A DNA stretch of 64,000 nucleotides, taken from Mucilaginibacter sabulilitoris (GTDB lineage: Bacteria; Bacteroidota; Bacteroidia; Sphingobacteriales; Sphingobacteriaceae). The stretch lies in contig NZ_CP139558.1 in the NCBI RefSeq assembly GCF_034262375.1, forward strand, positions 4,278,001-4,342,000, read 5' to 3'. Positions 42,470-50,963 of the stretch are shown piece by piece. The notes under the pieces were generated by a model. That model saw only the letters and a program-made list of their open reading frames with translations. It was not told the origin of the DNA and did no database searches. The translations under genes were made by a program, and so were the position numbers. How positions within the stretch are numbered: position 1 is the first letter of the stretch; every line of letters starts with the position of its first letter.

Positions 42470-43435
42470 TTAATGCTCAATTGGTGAGGTGAAAACAAAA
42501 TCGGTATTGCTCAGGGGTTTATGACAGCTAACACACTCTGTGGCAAATAAAGCGGTTTTACCATAAGGCACCAGTTTATCTGTTTTAAACCTGGCCCATC
42601 CCCATCCCGCGGTAGCGGCATACTTTTTATCATCCTTAATCATATACTCCACCTGTTTAAACGCGCCGGTGTTTACGTTGCCTTCTTTATCTTCTACCTG
42701 ATCCCACGCTACTTTGGCAAATATGGTTCCGTTTGGCCATGGATTAATTTGATGATCATGTATAGCTTTAATTGCAACGGGATTACCAAATATTACCCTC
42801 ATGGTGCCGTTGTCAAAACGTTCAGTACTGCTAATGGGCTGCCAATTTTTATAGTCGGGTATATAGGTAATGCCATTTAAAGCTACAGGAAGTTTGGTGT
42901 CTGCTGCCGGGGCCTTTTTTTGCCAATGATTATATTGTTTACTGGCTGCGTTTATTTTTGCAGTGTCAGCAACTTTTTGCGGGGGTATTAAGGTGGCTAC
43001 ATATTTTTTCAATACCTCTAAATCGTTTTTAGAAACCGCGGCAGAAGGATGAACCAGCTCATAATCTTTTATAGGCATAGCGCCTGCGGCAATCTGATTT
43101 ACAACTTCCCAAAGCATCGCCTTTTGATCGGCTGCCGCCAAATCTTTCCAGTTTGAAAAATTTAAATGTTTACGACCGGTATTTACATGCATAGCTACAC
43201 GCCAGTTAACCGGAGTAATCTGATCATACCAGCGCAAATTGGTTTGGTTGGAATGGCAATCATAACAAGCGCGCGTCAGTATATTTTTCACCTCAGCAGG
43301 AGCCTCTATGTCACCCGTTACAGGTGAATGTGAAATTCTTGGTCTGATACACTGGATAACCAAAAAAACTACAAACAGTATTACAGCTATAGTTATGATC
43401 CTCTTTTTTAGAACTTTGGGGCGTTGTGTATTCAT
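42470..43435 (-). CDS. Heme-binding domain plus cytochrome P460 domain protein
   Basis: A 321-residue protein with an N-terminal anchor (ITIAVILFVVFLVIQCI). The first heme site is TRACYDCHSNQTNLRWYDQITPVNWRV, with CxxCH, in a haem-binding domain (about 45-150). The second half has the cytochrome P460 pattern (NGTMRVIFGNPVAIKAI, NPWPNGTIFAKVAWDQ, GWGWARF) ending in a second CxxCH (TECVSCHKPL). P460 cytochromes oxidise hydroxylamine or related nitrogen compounds; here it is probably a diheme periplasmic or surface protein. The CxxCH motifs are seen directly; the reaction is inferred. Confidence 0.88.
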   Translation of the reverse strand: MNTQRPKVLKKRIITIAVILFVVFLVIQCIRPRISHSPVTGDIEAPAEVKNILTRACYDCHSNQTNLRWYDQITPVNWRVAMHVNTGRKHLNFSNWKDLAAADQKAMLWEVVNQIAAGAMPIKDYELVHPSAAVSKNDLEVLKKYVATLIPPQKVADTAKINAASKQYNHWQKKAPAADTKLPVALNGITYIPDYKNWQPISSTERFDNGTMRVIFGNPVAIKAIHDHQINPWPNGTIFAKVAWDQVEDKEGNVNTGAFKQVEYMIKDDKKYAATAGWGWARFKTDKLVPYGKTALFATECVSCHKPLSNTDFVFTSPIEH

Positions 43436-43534
43436 TGTTTAGTGTTTTAATCAAAAATGCTTAATTATAAGCACTTATATATATAAATCAGCCCCAATTA
43501 GACAAATACATACCTGAACCGGACATTTTCAAAG

Positions 43535-43563
43535 CCGAACAGACACAGCTGGTTTAAGTTCGG
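43535..43563. terminator. Weak terminator candidate at the end of the eCIS block
   Basis: CCGAAC (43535-43540) and GTTCGG (43558-43563) could form a short stem with a 17-nt loop just after the last minus-strand eCIS-linked gene. No clear T-run is seen, so support is low. Confidence 0.3.
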
Positions 43564-43569
43564 TTTGCT

Positions 43570-44748
43570 TTAACCCACGTCGGCTGTTTTATCCATTTCA
43601 AGTTGAAATGTTTTGTTGGTTTCGCTCACCTCTACATCGGTACTGGCCGAAAGATTAGTCACAGCGTTGCCGATTTTAGAGGCCATAGTTGCCTGCAATG
43701 TGTATTTACCCAAAGGTACCTGAGTTGCTGTAAATCCGGAACTTTGATCGTCTGCCGGTTTGGTAAGCGTTATCAACTCACCGGCCTCTGGTTTCAGTGT
43801 AACAACTGCCGAATTAAAGCCTAAATCAACAATATCAGCGCCTTCCGTGGTTGAAGATAGTGCTGGCACCAATTGAAGTTCTACTGTAACATCCGCAACT
43901 TTTTCATTAGCAGCAGGCTCAGTAACATCAGCCGAAGTTGTAGTAGTGTTTGCTGATGAACCTAACGGCAGTATAAGGTCTTTAAGCTTATCAAGAAACT
44001 TCATTACCCTACCAGAAAAGAAACCCGATATAAATGAAAATAATAATAGACCATTGCCCATGGTAATATCCGTCATTTTAGTGGTGCTGTCACCTAATAG
44101 GTTATATCCAAATACTAATACCAGTGCTGAAACCGGCGCGTAAAACAGCTTTGACACTTGCCCGGGTATTTCTGCGGTATTAAAAGGACCTGTACCCGCT
44201 GTATCAGCTGTATCACTATCAGTTTCATCAGTTTGCTTTATCTTAATCCCATTGGCATTACTTACATAATAAATTAAACTTGTCAATACACCAATCAGCG
44301 CCCAAAACAAAACTTCAGCATAGGTACCCGGACCGACAAACCAAAAAAAGCTATTAACAATAATTTCCTTGCCGTTTAAATATGTTTTGGCATCCTTATT
44401 ATTAAGATTAATCAGCAGGGTATTCACTTGCTTTAACCAGGCTTCGTTTACCTGGCCATTGTACTCGCTTGTCAAAAAATTGGATAATGCCTGGTCACGT
44501 TGTACCCAGAGATTCAAAATAACTTTCTTTGCAGCCGGATCTTTGCTTGCCAACAGATCAGTATCCGAATAGCCGGCAAGTATATTGTCAATATTTAATA
44601 ATTGAATATTGTCTAATTTTTTATGATCAGATCCTTTATTGCAACTGTGCAGTATGAGATAAATTGCCGATACGAGCACAAGAACTAAACACAGAGTTAA
44701 TAACCAACCGGCACCACTCCAGATTTTTGCTTTAATAAATGCGAACAT
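43570..44748 (-). CDS. Membrane protein at the end of the eCIS block
   Basis: A 392-residue protein, family not recognised. It has an N-terminal helix (about 12-34), a soluble part (35-135), then three helices (about 138-160, 199-216, 228-248). A C-terminal beta-rich domain (about 290-385) looks like an Ig- or carboxypeptidase-regulatory-like fold with repeated Thr/Val/Leu patterns. Being last in the eCIS run and next to a cell-wall amidase, it might help assembly at, or release through, the envelope. That role is inference. Confidence 0.6.
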   Translation of the reverse strand: MFAFIKAKIWSGAGWLLTLCLVLVLVSAIYLILHSCNKGSDHKKLDNIQLLNIDNILAGYSDTDLLASKDPAAKKVILNLWVQRDQALSNFLTSEYNGQVNEAWLKQVNTLLINLNNKDAKTYLNGKEIIVNSFFWFVGPGTYAEVLFWALIGVLTSLIYYVSNANGIKIKQTDETDSDTADTAGTGPFNTAEIPGQVSKLFYAPVSALVLVFGYNLLGDSTTKMTDITMGNGLLLFSFISGFFSGRVMKFLDKLKDLILPLGSSANTTTTSADVTEPAANEKVADVTVELQLVPALSSTTEGADIVDLGFNSAVVTLKPEAGELITLTKPADDQSSGFTATQVPLGKYTLQATMASKIGNAVTNLSASTDVEVSETNKTFQLEMDKTADVG

Positions 44749-44783
44749 GATTTCTATATGTTTAGGTTAATAATTATTGTTAA

Positions 44784-45596
44784 TTATGAAAGATAGGCGC
44801 TAAATACCCACTCCTCTGCAGTATTGCTTATTTTACTCCAGTCGGCGCTGGTTGTATATACTGTTACCTGCGTATCACGCGTAAGGGTGCGTGCAATACG
44901 GAATGATGTACCAGGCCCCGATCGGACATTTAATACACTCGCATTTACTTTCATCGATACCGTATCAGGAGTTATATTATTACTTAATTGCTGGATTTTA
45001 CTATCAATTAAAGGAAAAAAATTATCCTCTGCCGACGTAATGGTATTGGTTCCAAAAAACGCAGTACCCGGACAGGTTTTCTGCTCGTCACCAACCTGGT
45101 CATTGTTTACTTTACTTTCAGGGAATCTTTTACCTTTTCGGTCATACCAATGATGATAAACTACTTGTTCTTTTACAGGTTTAAGATTAAATTTCATACA
45201 AAGCACCGCGTTTAAAAAAACAATACAGTCTTTATGCTCCTGAGTCATCTGGTCATGCCCTGCATCAAAGTTTCCTAAATTCTCAATACAAATAGCGCCC
45301 TTGTTTGCGCCAAAGATACCGGCCGGAGTAATATTTATAGGTCTGCATAAACCAATGTTGCCAGACGGAAACGTGGTGATATTTTGACCTATGTCGCTCC
45401 ATCCATTATCATGGATATGAAAATTACGCATCGATTCAAGCCAAAACATTTCACCACGGCTTGGACTTATTGATCTGTAATTAGGCTCCAATGTATGATG
45501 GTTTTGTACAACTTTGATTTCCCTCGAGAAATCCGTGTTCATCAGGTATTTTCGAAAATCCTGCTGCGTGTAAATGTGAAATTGCGCTAAGGCCAT
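44784..45596 (-). CDS. N-acetylmuramoyl-L-alanine amidase with SH3 domain
   Basis: A 270-residue protein. The amidase_2/PGRP-like domain (about 25-200) has the zinc-ligand motif VVQNHHTLEPNYRS (His33/His34), VVYHHWYDRKGKRFPESK, and TCPGTAFFG near the third ligand. A bacterial SH3 domain at about 215-270 (ASVLNVRSGPGTSFRIARTL) would bind cell wall. No signal peptide is seen, so release needs another route, such as cell lysis or the neighbouring membrane protein. In eCIS loci such lysins may free assembled particles. Confidence 0.82.
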   Translation of the reverse strand: MALAQFHIYTQQDFRKYLMNTDFSREIKVVQNHHTLEPNYRSISPSRGEMFWLESMRNFHIHDNGWSDIGQNITTFPSGNIGLCRPINITPAGIFGANKGAICIENLGNFDAGHDQMTQEHKDCIVFLNAVLCMKFNLKPVKEQVVYHHWYDRKGKRFPESKVNNDQVGDEQKTCPGTAFFGTNTITSAEDNFFPLIDSKIQQLSNNITPDTVSMKVNASVLNVRSGPGTSFRIARTLTRDTQVTVYTTSADWSKISNTAEEWVFSAYLS

Positions 45597-45637
45597 GTTT
45601 TTTCCTCCGATATTGGTTTGGTGTTTAATAATATAAA

Positions 45638-46954
45638 TTAGGTCATCGTACGTTCTTCCTTGCGGTATTCTTTTCTTATCGCTTCTACTAAATCGTCGTT
45701 ACGTATGTATTTATCACTTCTTGAAGCGGTTTGCAGCGAAGCATAATGAATAATGTTTAATATTGCCGCTCCGTTCAATTCATATTTATCGGCCAGGTGA
45801 GATAAATTAATAGCCGGCTCAGGCTTGTACGATGCCGGGAATGCCTTTTCCCATAGGTGCAAACGTTCAGCAGCATTGGGTACCGAGAAATGAATGATGG
45901 TATGAAAACGCCTCAGGAAAGCGTCGTCCATATTGCTTTTTAAGTTTGACGCGAGGATGAGCAAACCGGGATAATCTTCGATACGCTGCAATAAATAGCT
46001 TACTTCCTGGTTGGCATACCTGTCATGAGAGTTTTGCACGTTTGTACGTTTACCAAACAGGGCGTCAGCTTCATCAAAAAATAATATCCAGTTCTTGTTT
46101 TCGGCTTTAACAAATACCTTTTCGAGGTTTTTTTCTGTTTCACCGATATACTTACTTACCACCTGCGACAGATCTATACGATACACATCTTTGTTTAAAT
46201 GCTTGCCCAGCAACGTAGCTGTTAAGGTTTTACCTGTACCCGACGGGCCATGAAAAAGGGCGCGATAACCCGGTTTTATCTTTCGCTTCAGCACTTCATC
46301 CTGCATCAGCGTATCATTATGCTGCACCCAGATCATAATCTCGCTGAGCTGGTTCTGAGTGTAATTGTTTAGCACAAGATCATCCCAGGTCATGGCTGTA
46401 GTGATATTCTTTGCGGGAAAATCCGGACTAAATTTAGGAGTTATTTCTATGCCCGTAGTAAGCCGGGTTACCAATTCAGGGTCAAGAACAATACGGCCGC
46501 TCATTAGTGGTTCGCCTTCTTTTACGGTTTCCAGGTACAACACCTTCTTTTTGGCCAGTATGCCATTAGTTAGTAGGTATTGAACCGAAAGCCTTTTTTC
46601 AATATCATTACCGGCCATAATAAACTGAACGGTTTCGCCTGTTGGCAATAATCCACGGTGGTTACTGCCTTTTACACCGCCAAATTCCGGAAAATCTCCT
46701 CCCTGAGGCAAAAACTCCTGAATTATACTTTCAAAAAAGGTGGCCATTATGTGAGGCACTAACGCAGTTAAAAGTATAATATACTCTTCGAGGGGCAACT
46801 GATGGCTAATGATAAAACCATTTAACGGCGAACCATCATCCTCTATCTTAACAGCTGGAAACACAGCATCAACATTATTGAAATGTGATTGCAGCCGGGT
46901 ATGAATTACCCGCTTAAGCACTTCAAAAGAGTTAGTTATAGATTGACCTTGCAT
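45638..46954 (-). CDS. AAA ATPase of the eCIS (Afp15-like)
   Basis: A 438-residue protein. The first half (about 1-190) is specific and lacks known motifs. The AAA domain has Walker A FHGPSGTGKTLTATLLG, Walker B WILFFDEADALFGKR and the arginine-finger region LASNLKSNMDDAFLRRFHTIIHF. Such ATPases occur in Afp/PVC and related contractile injection loci after the tape-measure gene and probably help assembly or disassembly. Its position right after the DUF4157 group and before the amidase fits this. Confidence 0.87.
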   Translation of the reverse strand: MQGQSITNSFEVLKRVIHTRLQSHFNNVDAVFPAVKIEDDGSPLNGFIISHQLPLEEYIILLTALVPHIMATFFESIIQEFLPQGGDFPEFGGVKGSNHRGLLPTGETVQFIMAGNDIEKRLSVQYLLTNGILAKKKVLYLETVKEGEPLMSGRIVLDPELVTRLTTGIEITPKFSPDFPAKNITTAMTWDDLVLNNYTQNQLSEIMIWVQHNDTLMQDEVLKRKIKPGYRALFHGPSGTGKTLTATLLGKHLNKDVYRIDLSQVVSKYIGETEKNLEKVFVKAENKNWILFFDEADALFGKRTNVQNSHDRYANQEVSYLLQRIEDYPGLLILASNLKSNMDDAFLRRFHTIIHFSVPNAAERLHLWEKAFPASYKPEPAINLSHLADKYELNGAAILNIIHYASLQTASRSDKYIRNDDLVEAIRKEYRKEERTMT

Positions 46955-47000
46955 TTATTTTACTTTTATACTGTGTTACTATTTATGTAAATGCTATTGT

Positions 47001-47921
47001 TTATGGTTTCTTTGCTTCGCCACCTCTGAAAAGCTCGGGTAGCCGCAATACATCAACGGTTAAAAACACTCCACTACCTTTGGGCAGTTGATCATCAAAC
47101 TGACCGGGCAATGTTCTCATGATCCATGTGGGCGATTCTCCAGGGCCGCTTACCAGCATTGGCGTGGCTGGTAAGGTTTGATTAACAAAACCCCGTAGAT
47201 TAATAATGCCACCGCCGAATTTTAGCTTAATAGAGCCGCCGGTGACCCCAAAACCACTACTCGGCGAATAGCCGCTGCTTATGCCTAAAGTGAGATCAGT
47301 TTTAGGAATAAAGCTCCATTTTTCATGCATCATATCCAGGTAAGGTTTAAATTCAAATTCCGTATCAAAAGTAAGCGGGGCGCCGGTGGTTTGAGGCAAT
47401 TTGTATTTGAAAGATGATAAAGGAAAATATTCATGATGCGGGATAAGGGAAAGCGGTAGGGCTATATTCTTATCATCCAGTAATTTTATAGTATCGGCCC
47501 TGAACCTCGGATCAGATGCAAATACGGAGCCTAATATGCCAAGTGAACTTAAGCCAAAACCAATAATACCTGCTTTAAATTCTGTGGGTTGTTTGTCCCA
47601 AACTTCTTTCTTCAACGCATCGGTTTGCTTGTCTTTCCATTCTTCAAATCCGGGTTTATTATCCAGTTCATCCTTAACAACAGAGGCCCCCTCGGTAAGT
47701 GTTTTGGTTGGATCATCTTCCCGTTGAATTAAATCAGGCGCCGATTTAAAAAAAGTATTATTCACTAAACCATCTTCAGGCGTGCGCATAGCTTGTCCGT
47801 AAGCTGCATTTGACTGGTTTACCGACAGTTCAGGCTGAAAGAATGGCTTATTGTCCCTGTTCCTGCTCTGGGTGGGTGATATGGTTTGTTTCTCGTTCAT
47901 ATGTATTTTCATTGAACTCAT
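47001..47921 (-). CDS. eCIS-linked protein sharing only the N-terminal motif of DUF4157 neighbours
   Basis: A 306-residue protein. Residues about 24-70 resemble the start of the three DUF4157 proteins (KPFFQPELSVNQSNAAYGQ, then NNTFFKSAPDLIQRED), but the peptidase-like DUF4157 core is absent. The remaining 230 residues (GIIGFGLSSLGILGSVFA; LGISSGYSPSSGFGVTGGSI; LPGQFDDQLPKGSGVFL) contain a possible hydrophobic helix around 120-140 and a glycine/serine-rich beta region, with no known domain recognised. It overlaps the preceding gene by 4 bp. A cargo role is inferred from the shared start. Confidence 0.72.
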   Translation of the reverse strand: MSSMKIHMNEKQTISPTQSRNRDNKPFFQPELSVNQSNAAYGQAMRTPEDGLVNNTFFKSAPDLIQREDDPTKTLTEGASVVKDELDNKPGFEEWKDKQTDALKKEVWDKQPTEFKAGIIGFGLSSLGILGSVFASDPRFRADTIKLLDDKNIALPLSLIPHHEYFPLSSFKYKLPQTTGAPLTFDTEFEFKPYLDMMHEKWSFIPKTDLTLGISSGYSPSSGFGVTGGSIKLKFGGGIINLRGFVNQTLPATPMLVSGPGESPTWIMRTLPGQFDDQLPKGSGVFLTVDVLRLPELFRGGEAKKP

Positions 47922-49456
47922 ACTTTATTGCCCTTACTGCTTAAGCAAACCAAGATATTCTCAGGTACCATCATTGGCCAACTTAATTTATTCTGTTTAA
48001 AAGCAAAAAAATCAGGCTGACTATAAGGCTCAACTTCTATTAAATTTGTTGAACCATATGAGCCACTGGTAGTTGGCTTTGCATGATAAGTAGGTACTAC
48101 TCTTACATTGTCTGCAGCGGTAAAAGTAACGCCCCCTACTCCTATTATAAAGAGATCAGTTTCACCAATCTTCCCTTCAATACGATACATGGGGCAAAAG
48201 GTAAAACTATCCGATCCCTGTGTTGCGCTTATTGTTCTGACTTCATACAATGCTGATGCCTGTGAATCATTAATTGTTGAAAGCTCGGTGGGCCAGCTAC
48301 CTGATGCTCCAACCGGGCTAAAAGTTTTGTTCTTTTTAAAGTCGTGATTTCTGTCATATTCTGCTGCAGATTCATCAGGACCAACGCCGGCGCAAAATTT
48401 CATAACATCATCTTTAGTATATCCTTTTACAGCCATATAAAACGAGATAAGATCGGATGGAAGATCCTCCTGCGCGTAAGATGACTCTCCGATAAAATCA
48501 GTCCATAATTGCTGTGCCTCAAATGCTATTGACAGGGTTTTAAAAATGCTTAATGCCACGCTGTTTATTTCTGCAGGTGATAACGCTTTAAGTAATCTTA
48601 CATTAACTGCCGCGCTGGATAGAACAATGGCAGTATGAGGAACTTTTGATGTCATAGCCGGGCTTGAAAAATCGCCGGTTGAATCTGTAGCATTAGTTCC
48701 AGCGTTATGTAAATCATCTGAAGCTTGTTGTACTTTTTTGATAAGGGCCAGAGCAAGAGACGCATCTGCATGTGACCAGTCAATCCACCCGCAATTGGCG
48801 GAAAAGTTATATCGGCCATCTTTTGCACCCGCTTTTGTAGGGACCCTGGAAATAGCTTTGGCGCTATTTTGTTGCTGTATCACATGGGTAAGTTCATGTG
48901 CTATTAACCTTTTACCACCATTACTTTCGGGCGAGTACTGACCGCTATTAAAAACAATATTGTTACCGGTTGTATAAGCGAGCGCATTAATTGATTGTGC
49001 CGATTTTGCCGCTGCCGAATCAGTATGCACACGTACATTTGAAAAATCATTTCTAAAACGCGGCTCAAAAAAACTTCGGCTGCTTTGGGGCAAGGCCTGT
49101 CCTGACGAGCTTAATGATCCTACATAGTTATCCAGTTCATTACTTCCCTGTACTTCGGTACCAGAACTTTCTTTACGATGCAGTTTTTCTTCTTCCTCAC
49201 AATGCTGGCATTTACGCTGAACAGTTGTTAATGATGGCTTAAAAAAAGCATTATCTTTCAGCGCAGGATCATTCATGCCCACGACGTGGTCGGCCATATT
49301 ATCAGCCTCCTGCTCGTAAATATCATTAGGTTGATTTACAGTTAGTTTTGGCTGAAGAGTAGGTTCAAAGAAAGACAAATGCTTTTTTTTTCCAAAGAAA
49401 ACATTGCTTGCTTGCTGGCTCTTATTTGTAGTTAATGTGGGAGGATTTTTTTGCAC
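47918..49456 (-). CDS. DUF4157 protein, eCIS cargo candidate 1
   Basis: A 512-residue protein. N-terminal motif LTVNQPNDIYEQEADNMAD (about 38-56), then CQHCEEEEKLHRKES with CxxC, then DUF4157 at about 120-200: FSNVRVHTDSAAAKSAQSIN and LIAHELTHVIQQ with HExxH. The C-terminal 310 residues are unique here: CGWIDWSHADASLALAL, SSYAQEDLPSDLISFYMAVKGY. These bring to mind DUF4056-type proteins but without certainty. DUF4157 is strongly linked to eCIS toxins in published surveys. It starts the group of four related genes before the ATPase. Confidence 0.82.
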   Translation of the reverse strand: MQKNPPTLTTNKSQQASNVFFGKKKHLSFFEPTLQPKLTVNQPNDIYEQEADNMADHVVGMNDPALKDNAFFKPSLTTVQRKCQHCEEEEKLHRKESSGTEVQGSNELDNYVGSLSSSGQALPQSSRSFFEPRFRNDFSNVRVHTDSAAAKSAQSINALAYTTGNNIVFNSGQYSPESNGGKRLIAHELTHVIQQQNSAKAISRVPTKAGAKDGRYNFSANCGWIDWSHADASLALALIKKVQQASDDLHNAGTNATDSTGDFSSPAMTSKVPHTAIVLSSAAVNVRLLKALSPAEINSVALSIFKTLSIAFEAQQLWTDFIGESSYAQEDLPSDLISFYMAVKGYTKDDVMKFCAGVGPDESAAEYDRNHDFKKNKTFSPVGASGSWPTELSTINDSQASALYEVRTISATQGSDSFTFCPMYRIEGKIGETDLFIIGVGGVTFTAADNVRVVPTYHAKPTTSGSYGSTNLIEVEPYSQPDFFAFKQNKLSWPMMVPENILVCLSSKGNKV

Positions 49457-49714
49457 GTTTTCCTAAAATTTATTTACCAGTTGCTGATGTATCGTTAGTT
49501 TAATTTCATAAAATCATGTTCCCTTATTTTTGGATGTTTTATTATTCAAGGTTTTGAACCTACGGGTTGATTATTATGTGTTTCAGTTTTCTTTGTATTC
49601 CAGTTGATTATTATAATCCTGTGAAAGTTTGCTATACCTGGGGGCAACTTTTCCTTTCTGAGCATCATTACGTCCTGTAGGCATTGCAGTGATTTATTAT
49701 TTAGTTTAATTAAT

Positions 49715-50944
49715 TTAATGCTGCCTTGCACAGGCCGTCGGAGGGCTGGTTGGCGCATTACCTCTTGTACCATTAACAGTTTGTCGCTTTGTTAATAGTT
49801 CCTGTTGCTTTGTTAGGTGTGTTTGTTGTAGTGTTTGATCAAGACAGTAATAATACCCTAATGCCTGATCAATAATAGTTTTACGCATACTATCAGCCAT
49901 GCGCCTGGTTCCCGCAAACTCATCTGCTACGGCATTGTGGTAAAAAGCAAGGAACTCCCTTTCATCCTTATGTTGCCCGCCTGCAAGCCCGGTTCTATAT
50001 TGACCTATATGATCAAGCTCATGTCCTGTTTGGAGCACTCTCCTCGCAATTGATGTTTGACTGATATTATTTACAAAATAATCACCTACATCAATATCAC
50101 CCTGAGTTGTGGCCCCTGAACCTACTGATTGAGTATGAAGACCCGCCTCAGCACTAACATATGTTATATTTCTTACCTTGCCTGAATCCTGCGGGTAATA
50201 AGCACAAACGATGTCACTTACTGCACGGGTAGCTCTGGTTGCTATAGGGACAGCGGTATCGGCGGCCCTGTCTATTATGTTTTGAGCTCTTGCATCAATA
50301 TCATTTCTTACCCCTGGTGCAACCGTAGCAGGCGCTGTCGCACCTTCGGGACAGGTTATTCTTTGAACATTAGATAAATTTGTTGCAGATTGCTGTATTA
50401 CATGCGTTAGCTCATGGGCCATTAATTTTTTTCCGCTTTCGCTCTCAGGCGAATACTGACCATTGTTAAAAACAATGTTGTTACCTGTAGTATAAGCCAG
50501 CGCGTTAATTGATTGTGCTGATTTTGCAGCTACAGAATCGGTATGGATACGTACATTGGAAAAATCCTGACCAAAGCGTGGCTCAAAAAACTGTCGGCTA
50601 TTTTCTGGCAAAGCTTGTCCTGATGAACCTAAAGACCCTACGTAGTTATCAAATTCATTGCTTCCAGGTATTTCAGCATCTGAATTTTCTTTACGTTGCA
50701 GCTTTTCCTCTTCTTCACAATGCTGGCATTTACGTTGAATGCCATTTAATGCAGGCGAAAAAAAAGCGCGCTCAGTTTGGATAGGATCAGGCATACGCAT
50801 CACTTTGTCTGCCATATGATCGACTTCCTGTTCGTAAACATCATTGGGTTTGTTTATACTAAGCTTCGGTTGAAAAAAAGTATCATTTACCCTATTTAAA
50901 GTGTTTTTTTCGGGAGAGCGATAAGTAATGCTTGGATTTTTCAT
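49715..50944 (-). CDS. DUF4157 protein with a second HExxH, eCIS cargo candidate 2
   Basis: A 409-residue protein with the same N-terminal plan: DTFFQPKLSINKPNDVYEQEVD, CQHCEEEEKLQRKEN, and DUF4157 with LMAHELTHVIQQ (about 188). The C-terminal part adds a second zinc-peptidase-like motif, TGHELDHIGQYRTGLAGG, followed about 20 residues on by KDEREFLAFYHNAVADEFAG, an acidic helix that could supply the third ligand. The last 60 residues are helical and Gln/Thr-rich. Two potential metal sites in one protein are unusual. The gap to the next gene holds 258 bp without features. Confidence 0.82.
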   Translation of the reverse strand: MKNPSITYRSPEKNTLNRVNDTFFQPKLSINKPNDVYEQEVDHMADKVMRMPDPIQTERAFFSPALNGIQRKCQHCEEEEKLQRKENSDAEIPGSNEFDNYVGSLGSSGQALPENSRQFFEPRFGQDFSNVRIHTDSVAAKSAQSINALAYTTGNNIVFNNGQYSPESESGKKLMAHELTHVIQQSATNLSNVQRITCPEGATAPATVAPGVRNDIDARAQNIIDRAADTAVPIATRATRAVSDIVCAYYPQDSGKVRNITYVSAEAGLHTQSVGSGATTQGDIDVGDYFVNNISQTSIARRVLQTGHELDHIGQYRTGLAGGQHKDEREFLAFYHNAVADEFAGTRRMADSMRKTIIDQALGYYYCLDQTLQQTHLTKQQELLTKRQTVNGTRGNAPTSPPTACARQH

Positions 50945-50963
50945 CAGGAAAAATAAGTTACAA

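Noticed and set aside
49546..49773. 75-residue minus-strand ORF between two DUF4157 genes
   Set aside because: Low-complexity composition, overlap with the end of the neighbouring DUF4157 gene, and no recognisable domain or start signal; likely non-coding.
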